The notes beneath the pieces are model-generated. The model had not been told where the DNA came from. It did no database searches and worked only from the letters and a program-made list of their open reading frames with translations. The translations under genes were made by a program, and so were the position numbers. This document shows, one piece after another, positions 11,626-22,659 of a stretch of 64,000 nucleotides of DNA (within the stretch, counting starts at the first letter, position 1; each line of letters starts with the position of its first letter). Origin of the DNA: Avena insularis (lineage: Eukaryota; Streptophyta; Magnoliopsida; Poales; Poaceae); assembly GCA_023614405.1 (NCBI GenBank), contig CM042688.1, forward strand, positions 445,584,028 through 445,648,027, in the 5' to 3' direction.

Positions 11626-13218
11626 TAATGCACTTGACGATCAACGTAGAGCTCGTTGGGAACCCCAAGAGGAATGTATGATGAGCAGAGCAGCAAGTTT
11701 TCCCTCGATTATGAAACCAAGGTTTAATCGAACCAGTAGGAGCAAGGAAACACCCCAAAGGTGTTACTAGCTAAGCTTTGGCAGGGCGCACTACCGGTGC
11801 TAGTAGCAACGTGGAGACCTACACAACACAACCATAGAACTTTGTCCCCAACTTGCGATGAGGTTGTCAATCTCACCGTGTTTTGCGGAAAACAAAGGAT
11901 TAAACGTATCGAATGGAAAGAAGTAAAAGTTTGTAGCAAGTAAACACAAAGCAGTAAACAGTTGCAGATTTTATGTAAAGAAGAAGGACCGGGATCCATA
12001 GTTCACTAGAGGTGGCTCTCCTTAGATAGAAAACATGCTGGGTGAACAAATTACAGCGGGGCAATTGACAAACACCGAGAAAGCAATACATGCATATACT
12101 AATCATCTTGACTCCTTTGAGACTTGATTGGGCAATACAACATAATACATAGACCGCCATCCAACTGCATCTATGACTAATAATCCACCTTCAGGTTATC
12201 ATCTGAACCCCCTCTAGTATTAAGTTGCAAGCACAGATTATTACTTTACGAACTGCGTGTAAGGTAAACAATACAATTGTTCTATGAACAAAGGATTGTT
12301 GTTTTCTCCCTAGTAGCAACAACACATCTAGTACCTTAGAGATTTCTGTCACTTCCCAGTTACGGAGGCATGAACCCACTATCGAGCATAAATACTAACT
12401 CTTGGAGTTGCTAGCATCTACTTGGACAAGATAGCTACTAACAACAGAAAGCATGCAAGATCTCAAATAACAAAGACATGAGAGAATCAATAATCAATCT
12501 GAAATAGCATCTCAATATCCATCGGATCCCCGCAAACACAACATGTATGAATTACAAATAGATGATCTTGATCATGAACGGAGCTCACAAGATCTAAACA
12601 TGAAAGCACAAAGGAGGAGAAACCAGCCATCTAGCTACAACATGGATCCATAGTCCAAGGATGAACTACTCACGCATCACACCGGAGGCTTGCATGGTGA
12701 TGAAGAAGGCCTCCAGGGTGAATTCCCCTCTCCGGCAGGGTGCCAGGAAGAGCTTCAGATCCCTCCCGATCTAGGGATGGAGATGACGGCGGCTACAGAC
12801 TCTTTCATGGATTTTTTATCGGGTACCTAGGGTTTTCGTCCTGAGGGCAACTTATAGGCGAAAGGAGAGGCCGAGGGGGTGCTGGGGTCGGCCAGACCAC
12901 TCCCTGGCGCGGGCTAGGCCTGGCCACGTGTCCAGGTGGTGTGGCCGGCCCCAACCCTTCTCCGTCTCGTATTCTGGCACTTGATCCCTTCTGGAAAAAT
13001 AGGCACTTTGGCTTTTGTCCCGTCCAGTTCCGAGAATATTCATTTTCTGACTTTCCTGGAACCAAAAATAGTAGAAAAGCAGGTACTTTGTGGCTCTTGT
13101 TAATAGGTTAGTCCAAGAAATCATAATAAAAGTACTCCAAAGTTGGAACAAAACACAAGAAAGTGGATAAGACCAAGCATGGAACATCAAAAATTATAGA
13201 TACATTTGCAATGTATCA
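11626..13218 (-). repeat. 5' LTR of the minus-strand gag-only element
   Basis: This 1,593-bp LTR is collinear with the left LTR and ends GCAATGTATCA just before TSD TTGTT. Its + strand starts TAATGCACTTG, so the expected terminal TG is TA here, a point mutation relative to the other LTR. It carries the uninterrupted sequence that defines the insertion point of the 4.4-kb solo LTR. Confidence 0.9.
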
Positions 13219-13223
13219 TTGTT

Positions 13224-15173
13224 CTCTATGACACTTCACACCAACCAATTCGGTATCCAATACCGGTATCCAATACCTCAGAACCACATTGTTTAACAAG
13301 CAAGGAATACAACCATAACATGTATATCTTCTATATAGCTAAGTTGGACATCTCCAACCTTTTTCTTTTCTACCAAATATTTTATAGATTCTCTTTCAAC
13401 AATTCCTTTTCTTTTAAAAGAATCCATCAACATCAACAGTGGTTTCATTCACATGACACATAGTACAAAGTGTATATAGTCAAATACTAATACCTTTGAA
13501 CATGCACTTCGAAGTGGATCACCATCATCAAATGTTTGGTGTTCTTTCAAAAATCCATTCTTTAGTAATCTATTAGTGTAGTAAACATTTTACTTACATC
13601 TTCTATTCATCCTTATTATGAAAACTTTCATGATCAAGATACTATAGCCTATAAGGAAGAATCACGAGTATAATGTTAGTTCCCAAAACCTTTTTGGGAG
13701 ATCCGGATGCCTAGCATCTCAATCCTTCAAAAATTCTCATACAATATGAGAACATGTATTTTGCTAAATTATACTATATCATAATGCAACCAAAAACATT
13801 GTTTCAGATATCACAATATCTTTCACACATGATGGTTTCTGAAATAATTTTCAGCTCCTAGATAATCTTGATATTAAAACAACTTTTGAATATCAATAAT
13901 CATCGAGGCAAACATGATACTTTAGATACTAACATTGGAATTCTTACTCTTGATTTAATACTACTTATTAAACTTCATGGAGTAAATAGAGTTTGAAATA
14001 GGACTTATAAACTTTAAATTGACATTCAAAACAATACGACACCAGTTCATAGAGTAAATATCCAGAATTCTATAGTTCTATTATCTCAATTAAAACTAAG
14101 CATAAGGTAGTGAACAGGTGCCAATGATTACAACAAATTATGCAAATTCACTTTGATTTAGTTTATGACAAATTGAGTTTGACTAATCCAAATTAGAAAT
14201 GAACTCCCACTCAAAAACGACATCCCTCGTGCCTTTTTGGTGATTACATGAACCAAATCCACTACACCAAGTCCGATCATCATGTGAGTCGGTGTAGCTT
14301 CAAAGGCGAGCATCAATATTGGCATCACATAAACTATATGACTCATGCTTAACCTTTCGGTCCGTGTTCCGAGGCCATGTTTGTACATGCTATGATCGCC
14401 AAGTAAGAACCTTAGTATTCACGTGTGTAACACTGTCTTACACCCGTTGTATGAAAGCATAGAGTCGAGTACACCCGATCATCACGTGATGTCTCGAAAC
14501 ACGATCCATAGAACGGTGCATACTTAAGGAAGAACACATTTTATCTTGATATTTAAATGAGGGATCATCTTACAATGCTACTAAAAGGGCCAAACTAGCA
14601 ATATAAGATGCAAACTTCTAATGTGTAAAGTGGGATGATATGGTCCATGCATATGATCACCATCATATGCATCGTGGTATGATCTCTATCATTCCATTGT
14701 GTGTAAGGCCAAGGTCAATGGAACTTACACGTTAGGTGTGTTGTAAGAGCATCTATCATACATCTACTTACAACATTACCATATCATGACACTAGCCCAG
14801 CAACAATCTAAACTAGACGCCTCTAATTTAGCCATTGCAAGTTTTACGTGGCTTAGGGCTTTCGGAGATAGAACTGGTCTTACCTACAAACATCGAAGCA
14901 CAACGAGGATAACCAAGTTATTAGCAACTCGTTGTAAATCAGATATTGACTATAGTAGGAGAGAGAGACACCCGCCAGCCACTTATGCAAAACTAGTTGC
15001 ATGTCAGTCGTGGAACCGGTCTCATGTGCGATGACATGTAAGGTTGGTCCAGGCCGCTTCATCCCACTATGCCACCAATATCCAAAATACATAGAAGATG
15101 AAATAACATGATCATCATCGCCCACATATAAACATATGTGTACTACCCGTACAAAGCACCTACGCATAGATCA
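13224..15173 (-). other. Internal region of the degraded Copia element
   Basis: The minus strand downstream of the PBS holds an untranslated leader and frame-broken gag/pol remains. The stretch at 14158-14388 (motif HMMIGLGVVDLVHV) resembles the leader-gag part of BARE/Angela elements as I remember them. Multiple stops prevent a gene call. A direct 13-bp duplication GGTATCCAATACC lies at about 13251-13277. Confidence 0.5.
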
Positions 15174-15186
15174 GGATCTAATACCA
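15174..15186 (-). other. Primer-binding site of the degraded Copia
   Basis: The minus strand reads TGGTATTAGATCC one base inside the LTR end (AACCCCACA). It matches the initiator-Met PBS pattern TGGTATCAGA with one C-to-T change. Confidence 0.7.
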
Positions 15187-15187
15187 C

Positions 15188-16713
15188 TGTGGGGTTCGCA
15201 GCATAGAAAACAAAAAAATTCCTACGACAGGAACTATACGCCAAGATCTATCTACTAGATACAAGCAACGGGTGGATATACATCCATAGAGAACTTACCC
15301 TCAAAGACAACAAAGCTTTGTTACCAAGATGGAACTCGTGGTGATGTAGTCATACACTTGCTGATCTCAAGATCCTGATGAAGTCCTTCAGGTCCAGCAG
15401 TTCTAGCACCATCAAGTCCAGTACCGCAAAGTAGCAGTGCATCCGTGATCGCACACACGTTCGCTCCACCGAACAACCTCCGCCTCCTTGCTCCAGCGAT
15501 GCAGCGGAAGCAGCAAATCCTTTCTAGAAATAAAGCCACCGGGAACATATATCTCGCTAATCCGAGACCATGGGGAATAACTAGAGGGAGAAGAGAACCT
15601 TCACGAGGAGGTGGTGCAAGAGGTGAGGAGGAGGAGGTGCTCCTTATATAGGGGAGGGGGGGCAGCCCAAGGGGGCATGGCGCCGGCCATGGTGGGTGCC
15701 CCCACCTCTCCCTCATTCATGTGGGTGGAGCTCCCACTCACATAAATACACAACTCCACTCATGTCCACTCACATGCATTAAATTTCCACCAAATTTAAT
15801 GGAAGCTCTCATTAAATAAAACACTTTTATTGATTTTATTCAGAATTTTTTTAATTACATTAATTAACAAACATTCACATAAAACCCCCTGCAACATTTC
15901 AATATCACATTCAGAACTAGTTTCTACAATTTCACCCGAAACAGTTTCGGTGTCTATTGAAATAATTCCAGCGCTTTCTTAAATCTTTATCTGAAACATA
16001 TTTGCTCCTAAATGGTGTCAGTATCCCTTAAGTGTGTCACCCTACGGTTCGCGAATAATGCAGACATGATCGAGACCCCTCTCCGATCAATAATCAGCTG
16101 CAGGACCTGGAGATCCGTACTGACTCCCACATATTCAACGATGACTCTTGTGATCGTGTGAACCTTTAACGTCGTAACCAAATCCCTTTGTCTCGCGATA
16201 TATTACATGTCCGAGATTCCATCATCGGTATCCCAATACCTAGTTTGATCTTGTTACCGACATGCACTCTTTTCTCATTCCCGTGATATAACATTCTAGT
16301 GATCACATCACTTGCTTGCAAGCTATCTTAATGTGATATCACCGAGAGGGCCCAAAGTATATCTATCCGTCATCAGGATTGACAAATTCCACTCTTGATC
16401 CATGATCCTCAACATAACACCTTCGGAGTATCTGAACCCACCTATATAGTCACCCTTTTACGGTGTGACGTTTGATGTTATCAAGTTACTCTTCCGGTGT
16501 TAGCAATTAACATGATCTCATGGTCTAAGGACTAAGATTACTTCGTACGATGTTATAGCAATATAAACATAATGACTTTGATCGTAATGCTATACTTCGG
16601 ATGAATGTTCATCACATCATTTCACAAATGTTGTGACCTCGTTATTAACAACATCCAATGTCCATGATCAGGAAACCTTGATCATCTTGTTAATCAACGA
16701 GCTAGTCTATAAG
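15188..16713 (-). repeat. Truncated 5' LTR of the degraded Copia
   Basis: The + strand begins TGTGGGGTTCGCAG at the PBS side. Its right end lacks a CA terminus and stops near AGAGAGGCATAACTAG, where MULE-related sequence begins, so the LTR's own 5' end is missing. A minus-strand TATA-like box (TATATAAG) lies at 15643-15650. The exact right boundary is uncertain by tens of bases. Confidence 0.6.
15643..15650 (-). promoter_or_regulatory. TATA-like box of the Copia LTR
   Basis: TATATAAG on the minus strand, inside the LTR and upstream of a C-rich leader, at a position suiting transcription toward the PBS. Confidence 0.5.
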
Positions 16714-16974
16714 AGAGGCATAACTAGAAACCTGTGTGATTCTGGCAGAAAAGGTGCCACCTTCCTTCTCGACGCCTGGACCTCGTCGATGCGCCGCTGA
16801 TCGCCCTCGGCGGCCGCCATGGCGGATGATCCGATCTTCCGTTAGCACAACATGTAGTAACCGGATTACGGTAGACCTGTCCTCGCTTATTCTCCCTACT
16901 TATCTCCTTTGTCGACAGTGCTTGAAGGTCGTCATTGATCACACGGATATTAGGGTTACAATCTTGTAATCAGT

Positions 16975-17215
16975 TAGAACATGGTGGACAATATCTCTCT
17001 GTAGTTAGTGCTCGATCAGGTAGTGCTAATGGTGGACAACATGTCTTAGTAAGGAGTGCTAGATGAGGTAGTGCTCATGGTGGACAAGATCTGTTTGTAG
17101 GACTAGATCAGGTAAAGAAGATCAGTTAGTGTTGTAGAGAAGACCAGGTAGTGTTGTAGAGAGGATTAGGTAGTGTTGTAGAGGAGATCAGATAGTGCTA
17201 GATAATTAGGTTGTT
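16975..17215. repeat. Short tandem repeats in the MULE leader
   Basis: Two types adjoin. Units of roughly 60 bp contain CATGGTGGACAA and GATCAGGTAGTGCT (near 16980-17100). Shorter units of about 30 bp contain GTAGTGTTGTAGAG (three, near 17130-17185). Both share the word TAGTG. A further set of GTGTCC words lies at 17415-17460. Confidence 0.65.
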
Positions 17216-17521
17216 CGATGTATCAGCTAGATTTGTAGTGTAGAGAAATTGGGTTGTACTCCCTGCGTTACTGTTTATCAGGTAGATTTGTTGTTTGATA
17301 TATGAGTACTAATCATGGGTACAATAGTTAGCTGAATTTTGTGTTCTGGTTAACTGAATTCTGCAGACTTCTAGATTCATAGAATGTGTTCCTGAATTTT
17401 CTTCACTGTAGAGATGTGTCCCCGAGTTAACTGAAAATGTGTCCCTGAACGTGTCCCAGTTTACTGAATTTTGTTAGTTTTTAATTTTACTGAGTACTTG
17501 ATTTCGCTAATTGTATTTTAT

Positions 17522-20500
17522 GAATTTGGTGCAGCTAATTATGAAGACACGTTTACTGTAGCAATAGACCACAATGGATATTTGACTGGTTTGCATGATC
17601 TCTGGACTACTCTTATGGTACTATTGATTTTTTTTACAACTGCAAGTGTGACACATGGTCCTTGCTGTGGATTGAGGATTTTCTTAATCAGATGGGAATT
17701 GTGGTTGATGAAAGGTTGAGTGTCTACTGGGTTTTTCCTGACAAAGGAATTAAAGATGGACTTGTTTGCATGGAGAGTGAAGCTGATGTTGTTTCAATAA
17801 TAGTTGCATCAAAGAAAACCAAGATACTAAATCTTATTGTTGATCCTGGTAATTTTGTCAAGGGACTGAGGCTAGATATTATTCTAAATCCAAGGCCAGT
17901 GCAGCCACATGTTGTGAATGATGTGGCAGAAAAAGAAGATGAAGAGATGGAAGTGCCAAACATGCCTATAATGGAAGAAGAAGGTGGGGCACATGAAGAA
18001 GAGGAAGAACAACATGAAGAACATGAGACTGATTCAGAGTTCTATGATAGTGATTATGATGCTTTGGATGGTGATGATGACATATATGAAGCACATGTTG
18101 ACAAATATATTAATGATCATAATGAGCCAAATGGGGTACATGAAGAAGAAGATGATGCTAGGCTTGATCATGAAGATTTGAGGTTGACAAGAGAGAAAGA
18201 GCAAGAGCTAAAGTTCAAATTTTGTGTGTTCAATTCAGAAATTGATATGGAACATCCTCAATTCAAAGCAGGCATGGTGTTTGACTCTATGAAAGAGATT
18301 AGAAATGCCATCAAAGCCTACAACATAAAGGAGAGGGTGAAGGTTGAAAAAATAAGGAATGAGTCCAAAAGAATTCATGCAGTTTGCAAGGGAAAATGCC
18401 CCACTGGTGTTTGCACTTGGTTCTTGAAAGCTGCCGAAGATAACAGGACAGAAGCTATTATTGTCTAGGAATATCATGAGAAACATAGGTGTGAGAGAGT
18501 TTGGGAGCTGAGGGCTTTGACAGCTTCATTTCTGACAAACTACTTCATGGATGAGTTTAGAGACAACCATAAAATGGATATTCAGACATTTGCAACAAAA
18601 ATACAGAGAAAGTTCAACATGTGTCCTAACAGGTGGAAATTAAGAAGAGCAAGAAAGGAAGCATTGACCAGGATTCATGGTGATGAGGCACAATAATCCA
18701 GCTTGCTTTGTGACTATGGACAAGAGTTGAGAACAAGGAATCCTGCTTCTAAGTTCTTCTTAACCACTAATCAAACTACTATTGATGGAGTAGTAAAGGA
18801 GCACTTAGCTACATTGTACTGGTCATATGATGCTTGCAAGAGAGGTTTTCTAGAAGGGTGCAGGCCATTAATTTGCATTGATGGGTGTCATATCAAAACA
18901 AGGTACAAAGGAGTATTGCTAACTGCAGTTGGAATTGATCCAAATGACTGCATTTTCCCTATAGAAATGGGGATTGTAGAGGTGGAGTGCACAAGTTGAT
19001 GGAAGTGGTTTTTAACTACATTAAGAGATGATGTTAACATTTCAAACACATCTCATTTCATAGTTATGAGTGACAAGCAGATGGTAATTTCTATTCCTTG
19101 CTCTCTATTCTTTTTTCCTCAAATTTTTGTTATTCCTAATCTTAACTCTATATTTGTTCCATTAATTAGGGACTTATTAAGGCAGTCTAGACTGTGTTTC
19201 CTGATGCTAAGCATAGATTTTGTGTTAGACACTTGTATCAGAATTTCCATAAGAAACATAAAGGGGAAACACTAAAGAATGATCTATGGGCAATAGCTAG
19301 ATCAACATGCATACCTTCTTGGGAGAGAAACATGAAGAAGTTAGAAGCTGACAGTGAGAAGGCATATAAGTGGGTTGAGGAGCTGCAACCAAACAAATGG
19401 ATAAAGGCATTCTTCAGTGATTTTACAAAATGTAACATGCTTCTCAATAATCATTCTGAAGTGTTCAATAGGTAAAATAATTCGCATGCTTCTTTGTTTC
19501 CATGTAAATGAAAACAAATCACTCCAAATGATCTATTTCATTGTCATCTTCTTCATTTGCAGCTACATTGTAGATGAAAGGGAAATGCCTATGCTATCTA
19601 TGCTAGAGAACATGTTCTACAAAATTATGCACAGAATTGTTGGCAAGAATAAGGAGGCAGAGAAATGGCCTGGTAGGATATGTCCAAGAATAAAGAAGAA
19701 ACTGGATAAGTTCACTGAATGGAGTGCCAACATACCTGTCATGAATGCTGGTGGAGGAATTTTCAAAGTCAAATCTTCAGAATTTGAAGGAGGATATTGT
19801 GTGGATCTGAAAGCAAGGACATGTGACTGTCAGAGATGGCAATTATTTGGTATACCTTGCCACCATGCCATTGCATGCTGCAGAGAACGTAGAATTGATC
19901 CAGAGTGTCTTGTCCATTCTTGCTACTCCATTGAGACACACAATAAGGCATATGCCTACAACTTGTATCCACTAAGAGCTAGGTTCCATTGGGAGAATCA
20001 AGATACCCCAATTATTCATCCACCACTATTCACAAAAGTTATCGGGAGGCCAAAGAAAAACAGAAGGAAAACACCAGAGGAGGTCAAGAAAAATGGTTCT
20101 ACAAAGATTACCAAGGCAGGCATGAAAATGCATTGTTCAATATGTGGGCATAGCAGCCAGAATAAAAGAGGCCATGCTAAATATATTAAACAATAGGAAA
20201 TTAATTTGCCTCTCCAAGATGACCAAGTTTTAGATGAAAATGGAGATATTGATATTCCTGACGTTGAGAGGTAGCTAACAATTCATTTGTAATCATTTTC
20301 TATGTTTTATCATTGTTCAATAGCTAAAAATTCAATGTGTCTTGCAGCATATTTATCAAGTTCCTCCAAATCCTTCCATGGATCTAGGACATCAAGCTCA
20401 TATGATGGTTTACAGGATGGGCCAAGAGGTTTAGTTTGCTAAATTATGCAATAAAATGTACAGTATATTGTTCAACTATATTTAACTCAGACTATGTATT

Positions 20501-21015
20501 GCATGCAGGAAGCTACAAATGTGCCACTCCCAAGATCCAATGATCCATTGCCTGAGATTAGTGATTTTTTTGTTGCTGCAAGGGATACCATGCCTTCTCC
20601 AAGAGTTACTACATCTCAAACCAGAGGAAACCTGAGGGGAAGAGGTAGAGGGAACATTTCTGCACCAACAAGAAACAAGGCCAAGATCACTAAGGGAACT
20701 AGAGAAACTAGTAGAGGCAGAGGAAACTATTCTGCACCAACAAGAAAGAAAGCCAAGGTTGCTGCATAAAGTAGTGTTGCTATAGGAAGAGGCCAAGGAG
20801 GAAGAGGGAACTATTCTGCACAAACAAGAAATGTTGCTACAGAAAGTAGTGTTGCTACAAGCAGAGGTGGAAGAGGAAGAAGAGGGTACAACATAGGTCC
20901 AGGCTCACTCTACCATATGTGTTTTGGTGATGACTCGGCAAGATCAGTGATGCCAGACCTAAATGAAGCTACTCATGAACAAGAAGAAGTTCCTATCAGT
21001 CAGAGTGCTCCATAG
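17522..21015 (+). pseudogene. mudrA-like MULE transposase, multi-exon, with premature stops
   Basis: The product would bind MULE ends and cut and move the element. Domains in order: an N-terminal segment ending in WSLLWIEDFLNQMG (frame break near 17630), an acidic linker (17936-18180), the MuDR DNA-binding domain (about 18250-18530, motifs FDSMKEIRNAIKAYN and KGKCPTGVC), the MULE DDE domain and a SWIM zinc finger (CDCQRW-PCHHA, about 19815-19880). A basic, repeat-rich tail carries RGRGN-SAPTR units. The catalytic signatures are visible: CIDGCH, MSDKQ and NNHSEVFN. Two introns have clean borders, 19084-19169 and 19472-19562; the second restores VFNSYI across the splice. Two later introns (about 20272-20348 and 20429-20508) are likely. 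In-frame stops occur at 18466, about 18693, 18997, about 19188, 20194 and 20767; some are CAG-to-TAG or TGG-to-TGA type. The tail ends near DLNEA. Inactive as it stands. Confidence 0.85.
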
Positions 21016-21605
21016 TGAGAAAGTTATGTGTTGAACAATTTAGCAAATAAATTCAAATAATGTCATTGCCACTCATGTTCATGTATGAACTCATTTGTTG
21101 CTGTCACAATTAGAACCTTCATGGATATCAATAGATTTTAGTTGCTGTCATTATTCTTGTGTTACTGTCATATCAACAGATTTTCATTGTATATTAGTTG
21201 TTTCTATCATTACCTTGAGACAAAATTCAGATTACATGGCAACATTTTCCTTCATATTTACCAAAAGGTTGCAGGATCATACATAGTCTCCAAAATGCAA
21301 CTACATCATCTCCAAAAGGCAACCAACTCCTACATACTACCAACTACATACTTCCAACTCCTACATACTACCACTACTGCAATCTAGATTCAGTTCAGTA
21401 ACTACAAGCAACAATGTACATAATACTTGTTCAGTGACCTAACCTACATCTCCAAAAGGAATCCATCTGCTTCATGCTTCTTCTTCTTCTGTAGCTCCAT
21501 CTTCTGATTCTTCTACTTGTTGTAGCAGTACCCCATCTTCAAAATGCAACCAACTGATTCATTCTTCTAGTTCCACAGCTCCACATTACAGTACCCCATC
21601 TTCTC

Positions 21606-22004
21606 CTACTTGGTGTAGAAGTACCCAGGCATGTGAATAGGATTCACTCCTAGAATCCATGCCTTTGGCACACCAACTTTAGGAGGTGGCTTTCCTCTAT
21701 ATGGCTCCAACAGAAGTTCAAACTCTTGCTTGGAAACAAAATCAAAAAATAGCTTCTTCTCTCTAACGAACTTGGTGATCCTGATCAGCTCCGACATCAG
21801 CTCCGAAGAGGATCTAGCCGCTGTCGCACGACGCTGGATATACTCCAATGTGCATGATTTGACCTCGAACATCAGCCTACACTCGAACTCAAAATCCAGG
21901 CGCATGACGAGCTCGCTGCCCCGGCGCCTAAACGCCGTCCCCATCAGGAGGAACTCTTCTAGACTACGAGGATTCTTCAAGTCCTCCTTCACCGCCCCAG
22001 CCAT
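21606..22004 (-). CDS. Opposing ORF at the 3' side of the MULE, unknown function
   Basis: The open frame runs from a stop at about 22200 down to 21606. The first ATG in it is at 22004 (MAGAVKEDLKNP), giving 132 codons. The 64 codons upstream have no ATG and could be leader or an exon entered by splicing. The product is soluble-looking, helical and charged, with motifs EFLLMGTAFRRRGSELVMR and ELIRITKFVREKKLFFDFV, and ends GYFYTK. I do not recognise it. It points toward the transposase gene, as mudrB does toward mudrA in maize MuDR, but I see no sequence match to mudrB. Alternatives are a host gene fragment captured by the element or chance. It is unbroken, unlike the transposase. Confidence 0.45.
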   Translation of the reverse strand: MAGAVKEDLKNPRSLEEFLLMGTAFRRRGSELVMRLDFEFECRLMFEVKSCTLEYIQRRATAARSSSELMSELIRITKFVREKKLFFDFVSKQEFELLLEPYRGKPPPKVGVPKAWILGVNPIHMPGYFYTK

Positions 22005-22399
22005 ATCTAGCAAAGCCGCCGCCGCCTCCTTCGTATGCCGCACATTTGCTGGCGCTGGCTGCAGATACCAAAGATTCTCAACCTCTTTCGATCTAGGAGG
22101 AGCAGAGAGGGGACGGGGAGGCGAGGATATCAAGCACGCGAGGACATGGCGGCCAGTTTCAGAGGTGGACGCGGCAGGGAGGAGGGGCGGCCCCAATTTC
22201 TATGGATGCGACGGCGGCAGGGATGGACGCGACGGCAGCCCTGATTTAGTGGAGCATGGATGGGGAGGAAGTGGTGGCGGAGTCGACGGGGGTGGGGACT
22301 ACAGGAGGCATAGGGGTGGGGAAGCGGAGGTGGGGATGGGGACGACGGCGGCATGGAGGGGAACGACCGATAGGGCCGAACGGGTCTGAGCTCTGTGCT

Positions 22400-22650
22400 C
22401 TGGTGTACGAGTGGATAAGGCATATACTGTCCTAATGAGGACTTGTTTGCAAATAAGAAATTTTACGGGAGGGTTGACGGGAACCCAGGCGTGTGCCGTT
22501 TTCCCACCCTGGCTGCCACGTGCCGCATCTTGTGGTCATTTGGACCAAAAAGTTTATCCTTGCAAACGTTTTGTATGGTGGGTTGCACTTTTAGAACCTT
22601 TTGTATGAGTTTGCTCCCACCTGACAATGTTTTGTACCTCCAATGCTAAT
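22400..22650. repeat. Candidate right terminal region of the MULE
   Basis: Read on the minus strand, AGGTGGGAGCAAACTCATAC followed by homopolymer-rich sequence and TTGCAAACAAGTCCTC resembles the style of grass MULE ends. No inverted partner was found on the left, so the call is tentative. Confidence 0.3.
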
Positions 22651-22659
22651 ACCTCTTTA

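Larger units (their letters stand above)
659..13218 (-). mobile_element. Gag-protease-only LTR retrotransposon (Gypsy/Athila-like), minus strand, with nested solo LTR
   Basis: This is a complete element bounded by LTRs at 659-6677 (interrupted) and 11626-13218, with 5-bp TSDs TTGTT at 654-658 and 13219-13223. On the minus strand the order is LTR, PBS (twice), gag, a retroviral-protease-like domain, about 2.7 kb without recognisable coding, polypurine tract, LTR. No reverse transcriptase, RNase H or integrase is present, so it would need proteins in trans. A sister copy lies in the opposite orientation at 25181-48136. The general look (1.6-kb LTR, tRNA-Asp-type PBS, TGATAC terminus) is that of the Sabrina/WHAM group in Triticeae; that name is from memory and is tentative. 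Confidence 0.88.
16714..22650 (+). mobile_element. MuDR-type (MULE) DNA transposon, degenerate, left end unclear
   Basis: The region has a leader with repeats (16714-17500), an interrupted mudrA-like transposase (17522-21015) and an opposing ORF (about 21606-22004). The right edge at 22400-22650 has terminal-repeat-like sequence. I could not find the matching inverted terminal repeat on the left, where the element meets the truncated Copia LTR, so either the left end is deleted or the junction is rearranged. No 9-bp TSD was identified. Element identity rests on the transposase domains. Confidence 0.75.

Noticed and set aside
16797..16850. GC-rich stretch with GCCGCCATGGCGG as a possible gene start
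   Set aside because: The frame closes after a few dozen codons and does not join the transposase; treated as MULE leader.
22005..22196. N-terminal extension of the opposing MULE ORF
   Set aside because: The frame starts at TTG with a stop just upstream and no ATG; kept only as possible leader or exon, so the call begins at the ATG at 22004.
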